From Melieria omissa (taxonomy: Eukaryota > Arthropoda > Insecta > Diptera > Ulidiidae), in contig OZ020268.1 of assembly GCA_963971225.1 (NCBI GenBank), positions 108,154,330 through 108,218,329 on the forward strand: a DNA stretch of 64,000 bases, in the 5' to 3' direction. The notes under the pieces are model-generated. The model saw nothing but the letters and a program-made list of their open reading frames with translations, searched no databases and was not told where the DNA came from. Positions 21,526-31,496 of the stretch are shown here, in pieces (within the stretch, counting starts at the first letter, position 1; each line of letters begins with the position of its first letter). The translations under genes were made by a program, and so were the position numbers.

Positions 21526-23779
21526 GTAAAGTCATATAAATTAAATTCCAAGCAATAAAAGCGCCTTCGAACTTTTTCTATTACAAAATAATCAGAATCA
21601 CTGCGTATATGCAACTTTTAATTAGCGCTCACGCCATCACCTGCCGTTGCTCAAACATTCCTTTTTCGCTCTTTTTCTTGTGATTTCCTTTCGATTTTAT
21701 TGCTTTAGGCAATCATATTTTCGCTAATCACATTTTTCATACAATAATTTTTTACAGAAAATCATATTTTTACATTTTTATTGGCATCTTTTGGTGTTGA
21801 CACTCTGCTTTGCTGTGAAAGCAAACTTTTATTTATGCGGCCAGTGTGTCATGGGTGCGCCGAGTGTGTGTAAATTTCGCCAAGCACTGACGACGAATAT
21901 AATTGAAATTGAATTCGCTGCGCCTCATGTTGCAAGTCGTAAATGCAACATCTGCTGGCTGCCACAAAGGCCATTGAGCATTTGTTTGATTTATTTATAT
22001 GTTATTCGTTTGTGTGCGGTTTCTGTGTTAGTTTTGGCGTCTCCACTCACCAGCAAAATCCGTGCCGTGGTGCACAGCCAGTCTAAGCCGTTCAGCCGCC
22101 GCCTGGCTGCTGTTGGCATTTTTAGGCTAATGGAGTCTGCTGATTTACTCAGCTGCCACTTGCCGCGACTACATATTTTATTGCGTTTTTACTTTTTCTT
22201 TTGGTTTTTGTCGCTTGCACGCTTTCGCTCATTGCATAATTTTAAATGACTTCCGAGAGATTTTTAGTGGTCTGCATTTGGCTTGGCTTGCTGACATTTT
22301 TTTTCGGCGCACACTTTGCCGTTTCGTCTTCGTTGCTGTTGGCGAAACTTTGCGAAATTCTTAATGTCACCACAGACAGCAGAGTGACTGCGTTCACTTT
22401 GCCGCAGCTCAGCTCGGCTTAGCGTCGCTTCCAACTCATCTCATCTACCCAATTAGATGCTGCACACTTTGCGTCGTCGTCATCGTCATCGTCGTCCTTG
22501 TCGTCGTCGTTGTCGTCGTCGTTGTCGTCGTCGTTGTCGCTGTTGCCTCGGCAAGTGCGCCTTGCTGCAGATAGTCGAGGCTTGCCAAACTAAATGTCCT
22601 TGTGACACAAACTTTCTGCTCGCAACCGCTTATCCATACACACACATACACACACATTTGTGTAATCTTGCTCAATTTCTTCGACGTTACTTTTGTGTTA
22701 CTGTTTGTTGGCTTTTCACTCACAAGTTGGCAAGTGCGCCCAAGTAAACGAGTAATAATTAAAATAGATTTTGGCGTTGAGGCATAAGCCGCAAGCAAAG
22801 TTTCTCCGGCAACTTTTCAGTGCGACATATTTTTAATGCAGTGACGCTCTCCTGCTGCGCTGACAAATAATTGAGCAGCACAAATGCAATCAAATTGCAT
22901 AATTACCAAATACATTACACGATGCTATTCGCTATTCGCCATTCGCCCTTTATGACAGCCGCCATTTTCTAATGCAGCCAACCCGCGCACCGTTTGCTAT
23001 GTGCACTACTTGTTTTTTTTGTATCAATTTATTACGTTGGCAATAGTTTTCATTCATTCTGAGAGCATGATTTATTCAAGAAAAGCAAGTTGCAAGTGTT
23101 TTGGCTAATAAGCAAAATTGTTGCCATTTTACTGCAGTTTACTGTAGTGAAAATAATTTTCTTTAATTGCTGCAACTTTTCTTCATTGCTTTGCAGGAAC
23201 ATTTTATATAATGACAACCATTGTATAATTACAGCAATGTGACTGTGTGGAAACTCAGATAAATATTTCATTTTTAAAAATATTTAGTCTGAAGTGTGAC
23301 TAAAAAATAATTACACAGGACGACTTACGACTTCTGGTCGGCTTTTCTGGGTTTGACATCAGTTTTAGAATAATTAAGGAGCGCTGATTTCGAATCCGCA
23401 AACCGTTTTTAAAACTTAGTTTTCGCCAAAAATGAGCGTGGCACTTTTTGGGATTTGCACTGACTTTTTTCACGTTTGGGATTGTAATCTCTAAACCAAT
23501 AAACCGGTTGTCGTGATTTGCACTTTGTGTCTTTTACAACACCTCACGGCTTCTTTTCCAATGTAATATAGTTTTACAATTCCGCAGGAATTGGACCTCA
23601 AAGTCGGTCGTAAATCAATTGTCGAGTTAGGTGTAACATGAAAGCGGAAACATTAAATAATACAACACAGCCAAATTATTTGGTGTGATTCCCACTCTCA
23701 TCGAAATAACAGCAAAAATGTACCTACCATTCAACACTTTTCAGCTTTTTTCTTTTAAAAACTAAGAGCCTCAAAATAT
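21526..23779. other. Non-coding stretch with a GTC-type trinucleotide array
   Basis: A trinucleotide array based on GTC/TTG occupies about 22470-22550 and generates long low-complexity frames (22445-22798 on the minus strand is a Thr run). The 152-codon frame at 21791-22249 has no domain I recognise and is followed by a GC-richer block. I treat all of these as chance frames in non-coding DNA. Confidence 0.5.
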
Positions 23780-23969
23780 TGTAACGATAAGACGGTCTGT
23801 CGCTGTGCAAAGCAACCCTGCCGCTTCGCGCCGTGCTATAATTCAATGTGGCAACGACGGCCGCGATAATAACTTTTAGTCCAATCTGGCAGCGATGGTC
23901 GCGATCATCAGGGAAACCATTAGTCCACTCGGGAATGTGCGAGAACGATCTGCGCGATGGCCGGACGGG

Positions 23970-23977
23970 TATAAAAG
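23970..23977 (+). promoter_or_regulatory. TATA box of the solo LTR
   Basis: TATAAAAG, with GAGTTAGTCTGG about 30 bp downstream where a gypsy-like LTR would start transcription. A GC-rich segment surrounds it. It could still drive transcription into flanking DNA. Confidence 0.7.
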
Positions 23978-24088
23978 GCAGCCGGGTGCGGCGCAGCGAG
24001 TTAGTCTGGTTTTGACAAGTGAAGTTGCCACACGGAGTAATCAAGCAAATACTTAAGTGTACGAACAGTAAAGTGTAAAACTGTGAAT

Positions 24089-24094
24089 AATAAA
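24089..24094 (+). terminator. Poly(A) signal of the solo LTR
   Basis: AATAAA about 90 bp downstream of the inferred start site, within the R region expected of an LTR. Confidence 0.5.
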
Positions 24095-24475
24095 GTGACT
24101 GTTGGTTTTCAATTGGCTGCGTTGGAATAATTAAAGTTGTTTCATTTTCAAATTGCACAATCCAGTGATACGTAACAGCCCACTAGACCTAGTATTCGTA
24201 ACAATATGCAAAGTTTTTAATTTTGTTTTGTTTTGAGTGATTCAACATTTTTTTTTTGTTTTTGTTTGTATTCCAGACTGTAAATGGAACATATAAAAGA
24301 GCATATTTGAAGGCCCTTAATTTTTTCCCTTAACTTTTTCCCTTAATTTTTTCAAGGAAAAGGTATGAAAAATGATGAAAAAGAATATGGTACATTGTTA
24401 AGGTGTGCTTCCAAAAAATTTAAAAAATCAAAGAAGGGGGATTCGTTTTTTCGTGGACAGTCGTTTGTTGAAAAT

Positions 24476-24725
24476 TTCCATTAAATTCATTTCACAATTG
24501 AGCTGAATCCAGGCACCAACTATCGATGCTCTATGTCGTTACTCAAGTCGCTTATTTAAATAGCCCCACATATCGCTTCATATGAATTTGTTCCTTATAG
24601 TATACAATTTCCATTAAGTTAATTTTGAGACTTTAACTGAATCGAGGCGCCAACAAACGATGTTCTGTGGCGCAACACAAGTTGCCTATTTAAATAGCCC
24701 AACATTTCGCTTTGTATGAAGTTGA
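24476..24725. repeat. Tandem duplication, unit of about 133 bp
   Basis: Unit 1 (24476-24608) and unit 2 (24609-24725) share TTCCATTAA, the CTGAATC[C/G]AGGC block, CCAAC, TATTTAAATAGCCC and ATATCGCTT/ATTTCGCTT. Identity is roughly 70-75 percent by eye. No coding potential is seen. Confidence 0.8.
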
Positions 24726-26204
24726 AAGTTTTGAAATTGTTGTACATTTTCAGTGTTACGCGTCGGGCATTTTGATTCGTTCATTCTGTACGGTAACCAA
24801 TTTAGCGTAACGCCGCTAGTAGCACTGCACTTTGCGGTAAGCCATAAGCAATTTTCAAAGTTATTTGTACGCCTGCCGTGTCTCTCTTGGCCCAAATGTA
24901 CGGAAGCACCGCTTCACACACGCCACCAGCAGCACCAGCAGCCAGACGCTCTCGATGTGTATAACGTTTACGTGATGTCATTAAGCATGTCACGACAGCG
25001 ACGTGAGGGCGTGACGCGCCCCCTGCTCTTTGCCACGCGCCGCTGCCGATTGTGCGGCATGCGTAACAGACCGCCGAGGCAACGTGTTATCGGCCCCTTG
25101 CCCGAACCATTGCCGACAACACTGACAGCGCGACAGCGGTGCTGAGATGGTTAAGCGCGCATACAAGTCGACAAATTGTGCACTTGGGAGTTGGAAGCGA
25201 AGAGCTAAAACTTTAAAGCCCAACTCTAAGCTGTCGACAGCAGCATCGATTTTTGTCGTTGGACACAAATGAAAGCCGCCTAAGAAATTCCAAATAGTTT
25301 CTTATAGTAATGGTTGTAAATAACTGCGGTTTGTAGCGAGTTCAGCATGGCAAGTGCTATACAAATTGTAAAATATTTGCCACTTGCCCACTTGAGTCCC
25401 TTCGCGGCACCCAATTAAGTGACCCGAAAACCGTTGCTCTCGGCAACCTATAATTAGCCCCACTGGGCGCACCGCTTCCAATTAAAAAAACCTCCAACGC
25501 TTTGCGACTCTCGTAATTAACATTTCAACCATTCGGCAATTTACTATTTAATTTAGTTATTTAAGTGACAGACGGCACAGCCAGCAAATTCCAAATGACG
25601 CAGTCACGTTTCACGCAAATAATTTGTAAATTTTAAAAGGCTCTGCCGTCTGAGCGTTGTGTCGGTCGCTGCGACAATGACTGCCAGTGTGGCGGTGACG
25701 GTGGCGCTGGGTGTGGTTGTGGCTGTGACGCTATGATCCACCACAGACACTGACAGCCGCTGTTGCGCGTACAGTGCGAACGACTGAAGCATGGCTGGCA
25801 CGTTTTGACTCAATGCACGCATCCTTGTGTGACGCTGTGTGGGTGCAAACGAGTGTGCGAGTGCGAGGTGAATGCACAGACAGACGTACGCAAAGTTCAA
25901 ATGTGCAAGTTTTGTTATAGTCCGTTTAGTTGGCGGATTAGTTGAGGAAGTGCATTACGTGAAGTGCATTTTGCGCTACTAAAAGGGATACATTACGCAT
26001 ACGTGACGGAATGCGCTTAGCGGCGGCGGCGACGCTAAACTTACAACAAATGACTGCGAGTTGCTGTAAAACAATAAGGCGGAATAGAGGGGTGGGAGAG
26101 ATATGGAAATGGAGTGGTTGTGAAATCAGTTGAAATATTAAATTTTGTGAAATTGATTGAAAAATGTATACTTAAGTACTTACTAAACTGGCCATTACAA
26201 CTTA
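24726..26204. other. Non-coding stretch including a GC-rich block
   Basis: The segment about 24880-25150 is GC-rich and holds overlapping open frames on both strands (for example 24753-25145), none with a recognisable motif. About 25680-25900 is GT-rich. No element ends were found. A regulatory or promoter-proximal island is possible. Confidence 0.45.
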
Positions 26205-26359
26205 CCGGGCTTATTTATTTATTTTTTATATTTACTTATTATTATTTATTTCATATTTCTTTTTTATTTATTTATTTATTATTTACTTATTTATTTATTT
26301 TTTTTGTTTATTTATTTACTTACTAATTAATTAATGTATTTATTTATTTTAAATTTATA
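26205..26359. repeat. TTTA microsatellite, left part
   Basis: Imperfect (TTTA)n, continued at 27110-27300 on the other side of the mariner. The two halves were one array before the insertion. Confidence 0.85.
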
Positions 26360-26361
26360 TA

Positions 26362-27107
26362 TCAGGTGTACAACTTTGCTTCCGCCGTTTTCCGATAGGT
26401 GGCTGTACCGGCTGAGGCTGGTTGAAATACATAGATGGTAATGCCTTTAAAGTGAGTGTGGACAGTGCCTAACGAATTGTCATCGCCGTTTCAGTGACAG
26501 TTGTTCTTGTTTTCGTATTATTCACGCTCGAAAATGTCCGTTTATGTGCCCAATTCTCGCCATTTGCGGGAAGTTTTACTTTTCTGTTACAATTCGAAAA
26601 AAAATGCAGCTGAAGCGCATCGAATGCTCTCAGAAACTTACGGTGATGCTGCTCTGAGTGAAAGAACGTGTCGGGAGTGGTTTCAACGTTTTAAAAATGG
26701 TGATTTCGATGTCGAAGACAAACATGGTGGTGGCCACTTTTGCGACGTGAGGCCGCAAAAGTGTTTAGTCAAAAAGTACCTGGAAACGCTGAAATGGGAA
26801 GTCTTGCCCCACCCGCCGTATTCCCCAGATGTCGCCCCTTCTGACTTCCATCTATTCCGTTCGATGGCACACGGCCTGGCAGATCAACATTTTCAATCCT
26901 TCGAAGAATTGGAAAAATGGATTGCTTCATGGATAGCGTCAAAAGAGGACTCCTTTTTTCGAGCCGGGATCCGAAAATTGCCGGAAAGATGGGAGAAAGT
27001 TGTCGCTAGCGACGGACAATACTTTGAATAATACATCTTTAAGCACTTTTTCGCAATAAAGCTTTTAATTTTGGAAAAAAACGGCGGAAGCAAAGTTGTA
27101 CACCTGA
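26362..27107 (+). mobile_element. Internally deleted mariner element
   Basis: Terminal repeats of at least 29 bp are identical (TCAGGTGTACAACTTTGCTT and on through CCGCCGTTTT) and are flanked by TA at 26360-26361 and 27108-27109. At 746 bp it is well short of the usual 1.3 kb. The identical ends suggest recent movement. The TIR start resembles mellifera-type mariners, but I do not assign the subfamily. Confidence 0.92.
26534..27031 (+). CDS. Deletion-derivative mariner transposase: HTH domain plus C-terminal tail (165 aa)
   Basis: The ATG at 26534 gives MSVYVPNSRHLREVLLF, the usual mariner start. The N-terminal domain with AAEAHRMLSETYGD and ERTCREWFQRFKNGDFDVED matches the mariner helix-turn-helix region. 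At about residue 69 (KHGGG) the sequence jumps past the first and second catalytic aspartates to a segment that normally lies just after the second (KYLETLKWEVLP), then HPPYSPDVAPSDFHLF with the third aspartate, and a normal tail ending ERWEKVVASDGQYFE. The catalytic centre is absent, so it cannot transpose by itself. The frame stays open across the deletion. A DNA-binding interfering protein is possible but unproven. Confidence 0.82.
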   Translation: MSVYVPNSRHLREVLLFCYNSKKNAAEAHRMLSETYGDAALSERTCREWFQRFKNGDFDVEDKHGGGHFCDVRPQKCLVKKYLETLKWEVLPHPPYSPDVAPSDFHLFRSMAHGLADQHFQSFEELEKWIASWIASKEDSFFRAGIRKLPERWEKVVASDGQYFE

Positions 27108-27109
27108 TA

Positions 27110-27203
27110 CTTATTTATTTTTTTTATTTATTTATTTATTAATTTATTTTTAATTTATTTATTAAGTTTTTATTTATTGATTTGTTTATTTTACATTTAT
27201 ATT

Positions 27204-27246
<43 letters not shown>

Positions 27247-27305
27247 CTTATTTATTTATTTATTTATTTATTTATTGCTTTATTTTTTTAATAATTTTTT
27301 TATTA
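27110..27305. repeat. TTTA microsatellite, right part
   Basis: (TTTA)n with few interruptions, longest pure run at about 27200-27275. It produces a long Phe/Ile/Tyr/Leu-rich frame (27177 onward) that is not a gene. Confidence 0.88.
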
Positions 27306-27403
27306 TTTTTAGAAGTGAACAAGGCAATGGCCAACGATTTTGAGAGCAAATTTAATTCTTTTAAGGCATGGAAGCATGGGAAGCGTACTCAGTTCAGATG
27401 CAT

Positions 27404-27612
27404 TCAAGGAAAAATATATATAATATATATAAAAATAGCAGCAAAAGTTCTCTCTCGTCGCCTCTGCTTGCGCGTAACTTCTTCTGAAAGGGTGTCCTTA
27501 ACTTGGTCCAAACATGGCCAGCTTGGCCGCTGGATTTTGACTCGCTGTGCTACGTTCATGTTCGTAAATAACTCATACAGCCGCTTGTTCATATGTATTT
27601 GATAGTCATAGC
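27404..27612 (-). pseudogene. LINE reverse-transcriptase C-terminal remnant
   Basis: The minus strand encodes LYELFTNMNVAQRVKIQRPSW, followed by DQVKDTLSEEVTRKQRRRER. These match two blocks near the C-terminus of a common insect LINE class (ELYxLYxDxDVVQRIKIQRLRW, then WKDQVEEAL...NWRRRARxR). The intervening about 35 residues are missing. A small internally deleted scrap, not functional. Confidence 0.6.
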
Positions 27613-27756
27613 CAGTGGCGCACACAAGATTATATTTTCAGGGGGATTCTGTGTGCAATTTTTGAGTCCAATACCATTTCAAAGTATATTTTTCATCACC
27701 AATGTTTGAATTTAGGGGGTGTTGAACCTCTTCTCTCCCCTCTGTGTGCGCCACAG
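27613..27756. mobile_element. Small hAT-like MITE
   Basis: The ends CAGTGGCGCACACA and the complement CTGTGGCGCACACAG are inverted repeats of 14-15 bp. Flanking octamers GTCATAGC and GTTGTCGC agree at 5 of 8 positions, a weak 8 bp duplication. At 144 bp with no coding, the CAGTGGCG start is typical of hAT superfamily ends. Confidence 0.65.
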
Positions 27757-30399
27757 GTTGTCGCTTATACGAACAGCGCAAAGATTTTACAAAACATTTT
27801 ACTGTTGAACACCTCAAAGGATTCTATGGGCTTCGCGACAGTGATCCAAGAAGCTGCCTCATCTCCCTAGTTGAAATAGTTCTAAAATTCTAAGCGAGCG
27901 TGGTCTGCATCATGCACACAAAAAGTGGGTAAGCATTCTCCTTTAAATCTCCTTCCTACAACTGCAACAATTACTGTTTTGCCGTTCAATGACCCCTAGG
28001 AATCGCAGTGAGACTTGCGGTCTTCCTGCGTGTGCTTCCAAACAGCTGCAGGAAAAGCCTGTTCAACTCGTACTTTGGTTTCCCCTTTCCTTGTGTCTTA
28101 TGTTTTCCTTGATTTGAGAGAGACAGATATACAGTTTATTCTATCTTTCATTAGCAAATAACAAAAAGTGGGCGTGAATGTTGCTCCTTCACCTGCTGAG
28201 CAAAGTAGCCACCGGCTTAGTGTTAATGGGGCCAAGAAATACAATAAAACAGAAATGAAAAAATGTCATTTCATGTTTCAATCATGTTCTAATTCTACTT
28301 CTACTATCTTTTATTTTTCTTATGACATTTTATAGAAAATGTTTGCCGTCATAAGCGTGAAGCTGTAAGGTTCTAAGTGTTTCCATGTTTTTTTCAATAA
28401 AACTAATTGATGATTTTTTGTTATTAACTAAGTGTTTTTAAATGCCATAAATTCATACTCACTGTACATTTTTATTCAGCAACATAGAAACACACATTTC
28501 CAATTTTTCATTAACATTCGCATTTAAATTATAATGTTACTTAAATCCAAAAGATAGTTTTTCGCGCTCATGAAACTTGAAACTCTATACCGGCACACAT
28601 GCTTCGAGCGAACAATAAGTGGACATAAGTGCGCCAGGGAAAGTAGCACAAGTTATCATCAATCAAGTGCGCTGTCAGACTCAATTAGCAAATCAATCTT
28701 TTAACGTTGGGCACAGTGACTCGACGGCGGCTCTGATTACAGTCCAGTCACTTTTTATTTATGCCTTCGAAGTGGGCAGACCAGTCAAAGCGAAAGCATT
28801 CAATGTCTTAATGTCTTTCTATGTATGTATGTATGTATGAATGTATGAATGTGTGAAGGACATGGGGTCAACGCAATCTTTGAGCATTCTTTGGTATTTG
28901 CATTAGTTGTTGGTGGTTTAATTAAATAGCGCCATACTTGTGGCCAAATGAAAGCCTATAAATCCTGTTGGACTTATACAACGAACGTGTATGTGTTAGA
29001 GGTCGTTTGGCTCAAAATCAAACGTTGCATTAAAGTTGAAATGTTTCTTTTAATGCAGCATTAATGGTGGGTTGTGTGTATTTGTTTATTTTTTCAGTAA
29101 GAAGCTGACGTAGAGAGAAAGGCGCCTTATGAACGCCTAGCATTGTGTTGGCTCCGAAAGAGTGTGTGGATTGGTAGACATAAGTTTGCAGGAAGAATTG
29201 AAGAAAGAATTTATGAACACTTGACTTCGTGCTGCGGAGAGACCAAACAAAGGAAGATGTCCTTGAAATATGTTGAAACACATGTAGAAATGGAGACTTG
29301 GGAACAACCCAAACTGAATGTAGTTACAAACAAATACATACAACACTCCAACTCAACAGTTTAAAACGAAATGCAATGACGACCGCACGGTTAGCTGAAA
29401 AAATTCAACGAAAATTATAAATACAAAATATTTATTGTTATTTATAGTAAGCAACAAATTAGGTAAAAGCCTATTCCACATATGTACACATACATATATT
29501 ATATATAATATTTAAAAAAGAAATCAGCTAAAAAAATTAAACAAAAAAATGCTTACGTTTCTTTCCGAGTTTGATCCCTTGAAAGAGCTTGATTTAAAAT
29601 TGATTTAAATTTTTAAGTTTGAAAAACATTAATATAACGAAAATGGTTAGTTTTTTCTTTTCCTTTCGAAAAATAACCACAAAATAAAACGTAGATAATT
29701 TTAAATGATCAACTTTATTTGCATTTACAGATATTTAAACCATAAAAAACAGAAATTTCAATGCCGCAAATTTTACTATTTCCAGCAAATCTTACTATTT
29801 CCATGTGTAAATCGTTGCCAGTCGCATCACATGACTTAGCAAGAAAACATTTTTGTTGGCAACCAAACAAATGTAATCAAATCCTAATTGAGACTTGGTA
29901 TTTATTTAATTTTCTGGTCATCAACCACACAGCTGCATCTATGCTTCCCACATATTCCAGCTTTCAATACAGAAAACTAAGAAGGAAAATATCTACATAT
30001 ACTATATATATGTATATATATGTGTATATAAACATATATACGTATATTCAGTGACACTAATGCACAGTAAATTCTGGTCGAAAATAAAATTCAACAAAAA
30101 CTTACCGCCTTGTGGCAAAAGTCGTAATTTATTTTCATTGCTGCAGAGATTCCTTTGAATATTTCACCCCAATTGCGGGCACATTTCGTTTGTGGTATTT
30201 TTATGTTTATTTCTTGTGCACATATACAACTATATACAAGTATATAGTACAGAGTAGAGTGACCAATTGTAGTAGTCGTGCAAATATAAAATCGAAAAGC
30301 CACACAAGAGCTGGTTGCTTTAGTCTACTTTCTGCATATGTGAGAATGATCTGAAAAGTTTCTGACCTAACAAAGATGCAATAAATTAGTTCTTAAGAA
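27757..30399. other. Long non-coding stretch
   Basis: No gene or defined element. GTAT repeats occur at about 28820-28845 and a TATATA-rich tract at about 29998-30050. The overlapping open frames at 29030-29364 on both strands have no motif I know. Confidence 0.5.
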
Positions 30400-30490
30400 T
30401 TTATTTTATTTTCATACCTAGTCTCCTTGTATGTCTGTACACTTCTCGTAGCGATGCTCTAGTCTTTTTAATCCGCCCAAATAGAACGTT
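30400..30490 (-). pseudogene. Transposase C-terminal scrap (Tc1/mariner type)
   Basis: On the minus strand one frame reads TFYLGGLKRLEHRYEKCTDI, followed by QGD and a stop. The pattern FYxxGIxxLxxRxxKCxxxQGDY is the usual end of many mariner-type transposases. Stops replace the last residues. A similar piece lies at 54160-54240. The upstream part (to about 30640) is too decayed to read. Confidence 0.5.
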
Positions 30491-31196
30491 GCAAATATTC
30501 ATTCCAACACGTTTCTGGTTTAATGTGAGCAAATGTGAATGTAGCTTTTTCATGTTTAAATCTTGATTCAATATGTGACAAACACATTCTTTAGATACAT
30601 TCTTCTGCTATATCTATTTCACTGTAGTTCCACGGCTGTCTTGAATCATTTGGTGAACTTGAACAGCGTAATCATCAATGGTTGCAATGTTTGGACATTC
30701 CGAGAGTTCATCATCCCCCAAGCTGCTACGACTGCGCTGTTTTGTTTTCATATGGCAATGTGCTACTTTATGGACGTCTGTATCCTTTATGGTGTCAAGA
30801 TTACATTTGTTTGTTCATGCGTAGAATAATTTGAAGTTTTGGAAATAATACATAATTAATAAACTGCATATTTAAGTTTAGAGAAGAGAAAAATACACAT
30901 TTTTGGAATGCAATATCTTTACATGGTAAAGGAAGAAGAAGCAGAAAAATAAGATAACTTTTTATTTGGACTTATTACTTCGATTCAGATAATTTTTTGT
31001 TAAATTTTAGTTGAAGTAAATGAAGAAATATTAGATTTTTAGTTATGCGTAAAAAATTTAATTATCAAGTAATTACACTAGTCTGCAACGAAATTCTCCT
31101 TTAAATAAAAATATGATAAATATGAAGAGCTTAACATGCTTAATCTAGATTTGCTTCCTATTTTGTGCTATCACGAAAAACTTAAAAAAGTTTTTT
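30491..31196. other. AT-rich non-coding stretch
   Basis: No gene recognised. The plus-strand frame at 30563-30829 lacks a known domain and partly overlaps decayed transposon sequence. Confidence 0.5.
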
Positions 31197-31223
31197 TTTA
31201 AATACCTTGAAATTCTGTATTTT

Positions 31224-31496
31224 TTGTATGCAAAATGCAACATGTCACCTAAAATTCATTTTTTAGATTCTCACTTAGATTTCTTTCCCGAAAATCTTGG
31301 AGCGGTATCTGATGAACACGGTGACAGATTTCATCAGGATATATCGTACATTGAGAGGCGCTACAACGGAAAATGGTCGGAAGCAATGCTTGCCGACGTT
31401 TGTTGGTCGATTCGTCGCGAAACTCCAGTAGAAAATATGAAAAAAAAACGACTAAGTAAAATGATAGAAACAACATGTAATTACATTGTCTTATGA
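31224..31496 (+). CDS. Fragment of an uncharacterised repetitive protein family (about 90 aa)
   Basis: The frame encodes MSPKIHFLDSHLDFFPENLG, then AVSDEHGDRFHQDI, then ERRYNGKWSEAMLADVCWSI. I recognise this ordered set (KIHFLxSHLDFFPxNLGAVSDEHGERFHQDI...MEKRYxGKWxxxMLADYCW) from many uncharacterised, multi-copy proteins in arthropods and cnidarians, where it forms the C-terminal part of much larger proteins. Their function is not known to me; their multi-copy nature suggests a mobile-element origin. The open frame extends upstream without a stop to about 31197, the first in-frame ATG is at 31242, and it ends TGA at 31494-31496. No flanking repeats or upstream domain are visible, so it is likely an isolated remnant or a single exon. 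Confidence 0.6.
   Translation: MYAKCNMSPKIHFLDSHLDFFPENLGAVSDEHGDRFHQDISYIERRYNGKWSEAMLADVCWSIRRETPVENMKKKRLSKMIETTCNYIVL

Larger units (their letters stand above)
23780..24203 (+). mobile_element. Solo LTR of an LTR retrotransposon
   Basis: The 424 bp unit begins TGTAACGATAA and ends TATTCGTAACA, so its ends are a short imperfect inverted repeat of TG...CA type. It is flanked by ATAT on both sides (23776-23779 and 24204-24207), a 4 bp target duplication typical of gypsy-like elements. Inside are a TATA box (23970), an initiator-like region about 30 bp downstream, and AATAAA (24089). No primer-binding site, polypurine tract or gag/pol sequence adjoins it, which points to a solo LTR left by recombination. 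Confidence 0.78.

Noticed and set aside
21791..22249. 152-codon plus-strand frame as a host gene
   Set aside because: No recognisable domain, no plausible promoter or splice context, and mixed composition. Length alone is not unusual in this GC-richer block.
22445..22798. 117-codon minus-strand frame with a Thr tract
   Set aside because: Created by the GTC-type trinucleotide array. Long frames on the other strand come from the same array.
24753..25145. 130-codon frame in a GC-rich block
   Set aside because: Overlapping long frames exist on the opposite strand, typical of GC-rich non-coding DNA, and there is no conserved motif.
27177..27602. 141-codon frame rich in Phe, Ile, Tyr and Leu
   Set aside because: It is a direct translation of the TTTA microsatellite.
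27605..27764. Strong 8 bp target duplication for the small hAT-like MITE
   Set aside because: GTCATAGC and GTTGTCGC agree at only 5 of 8 positions, so I kept the element call on its termini and treat the duplication as weak.
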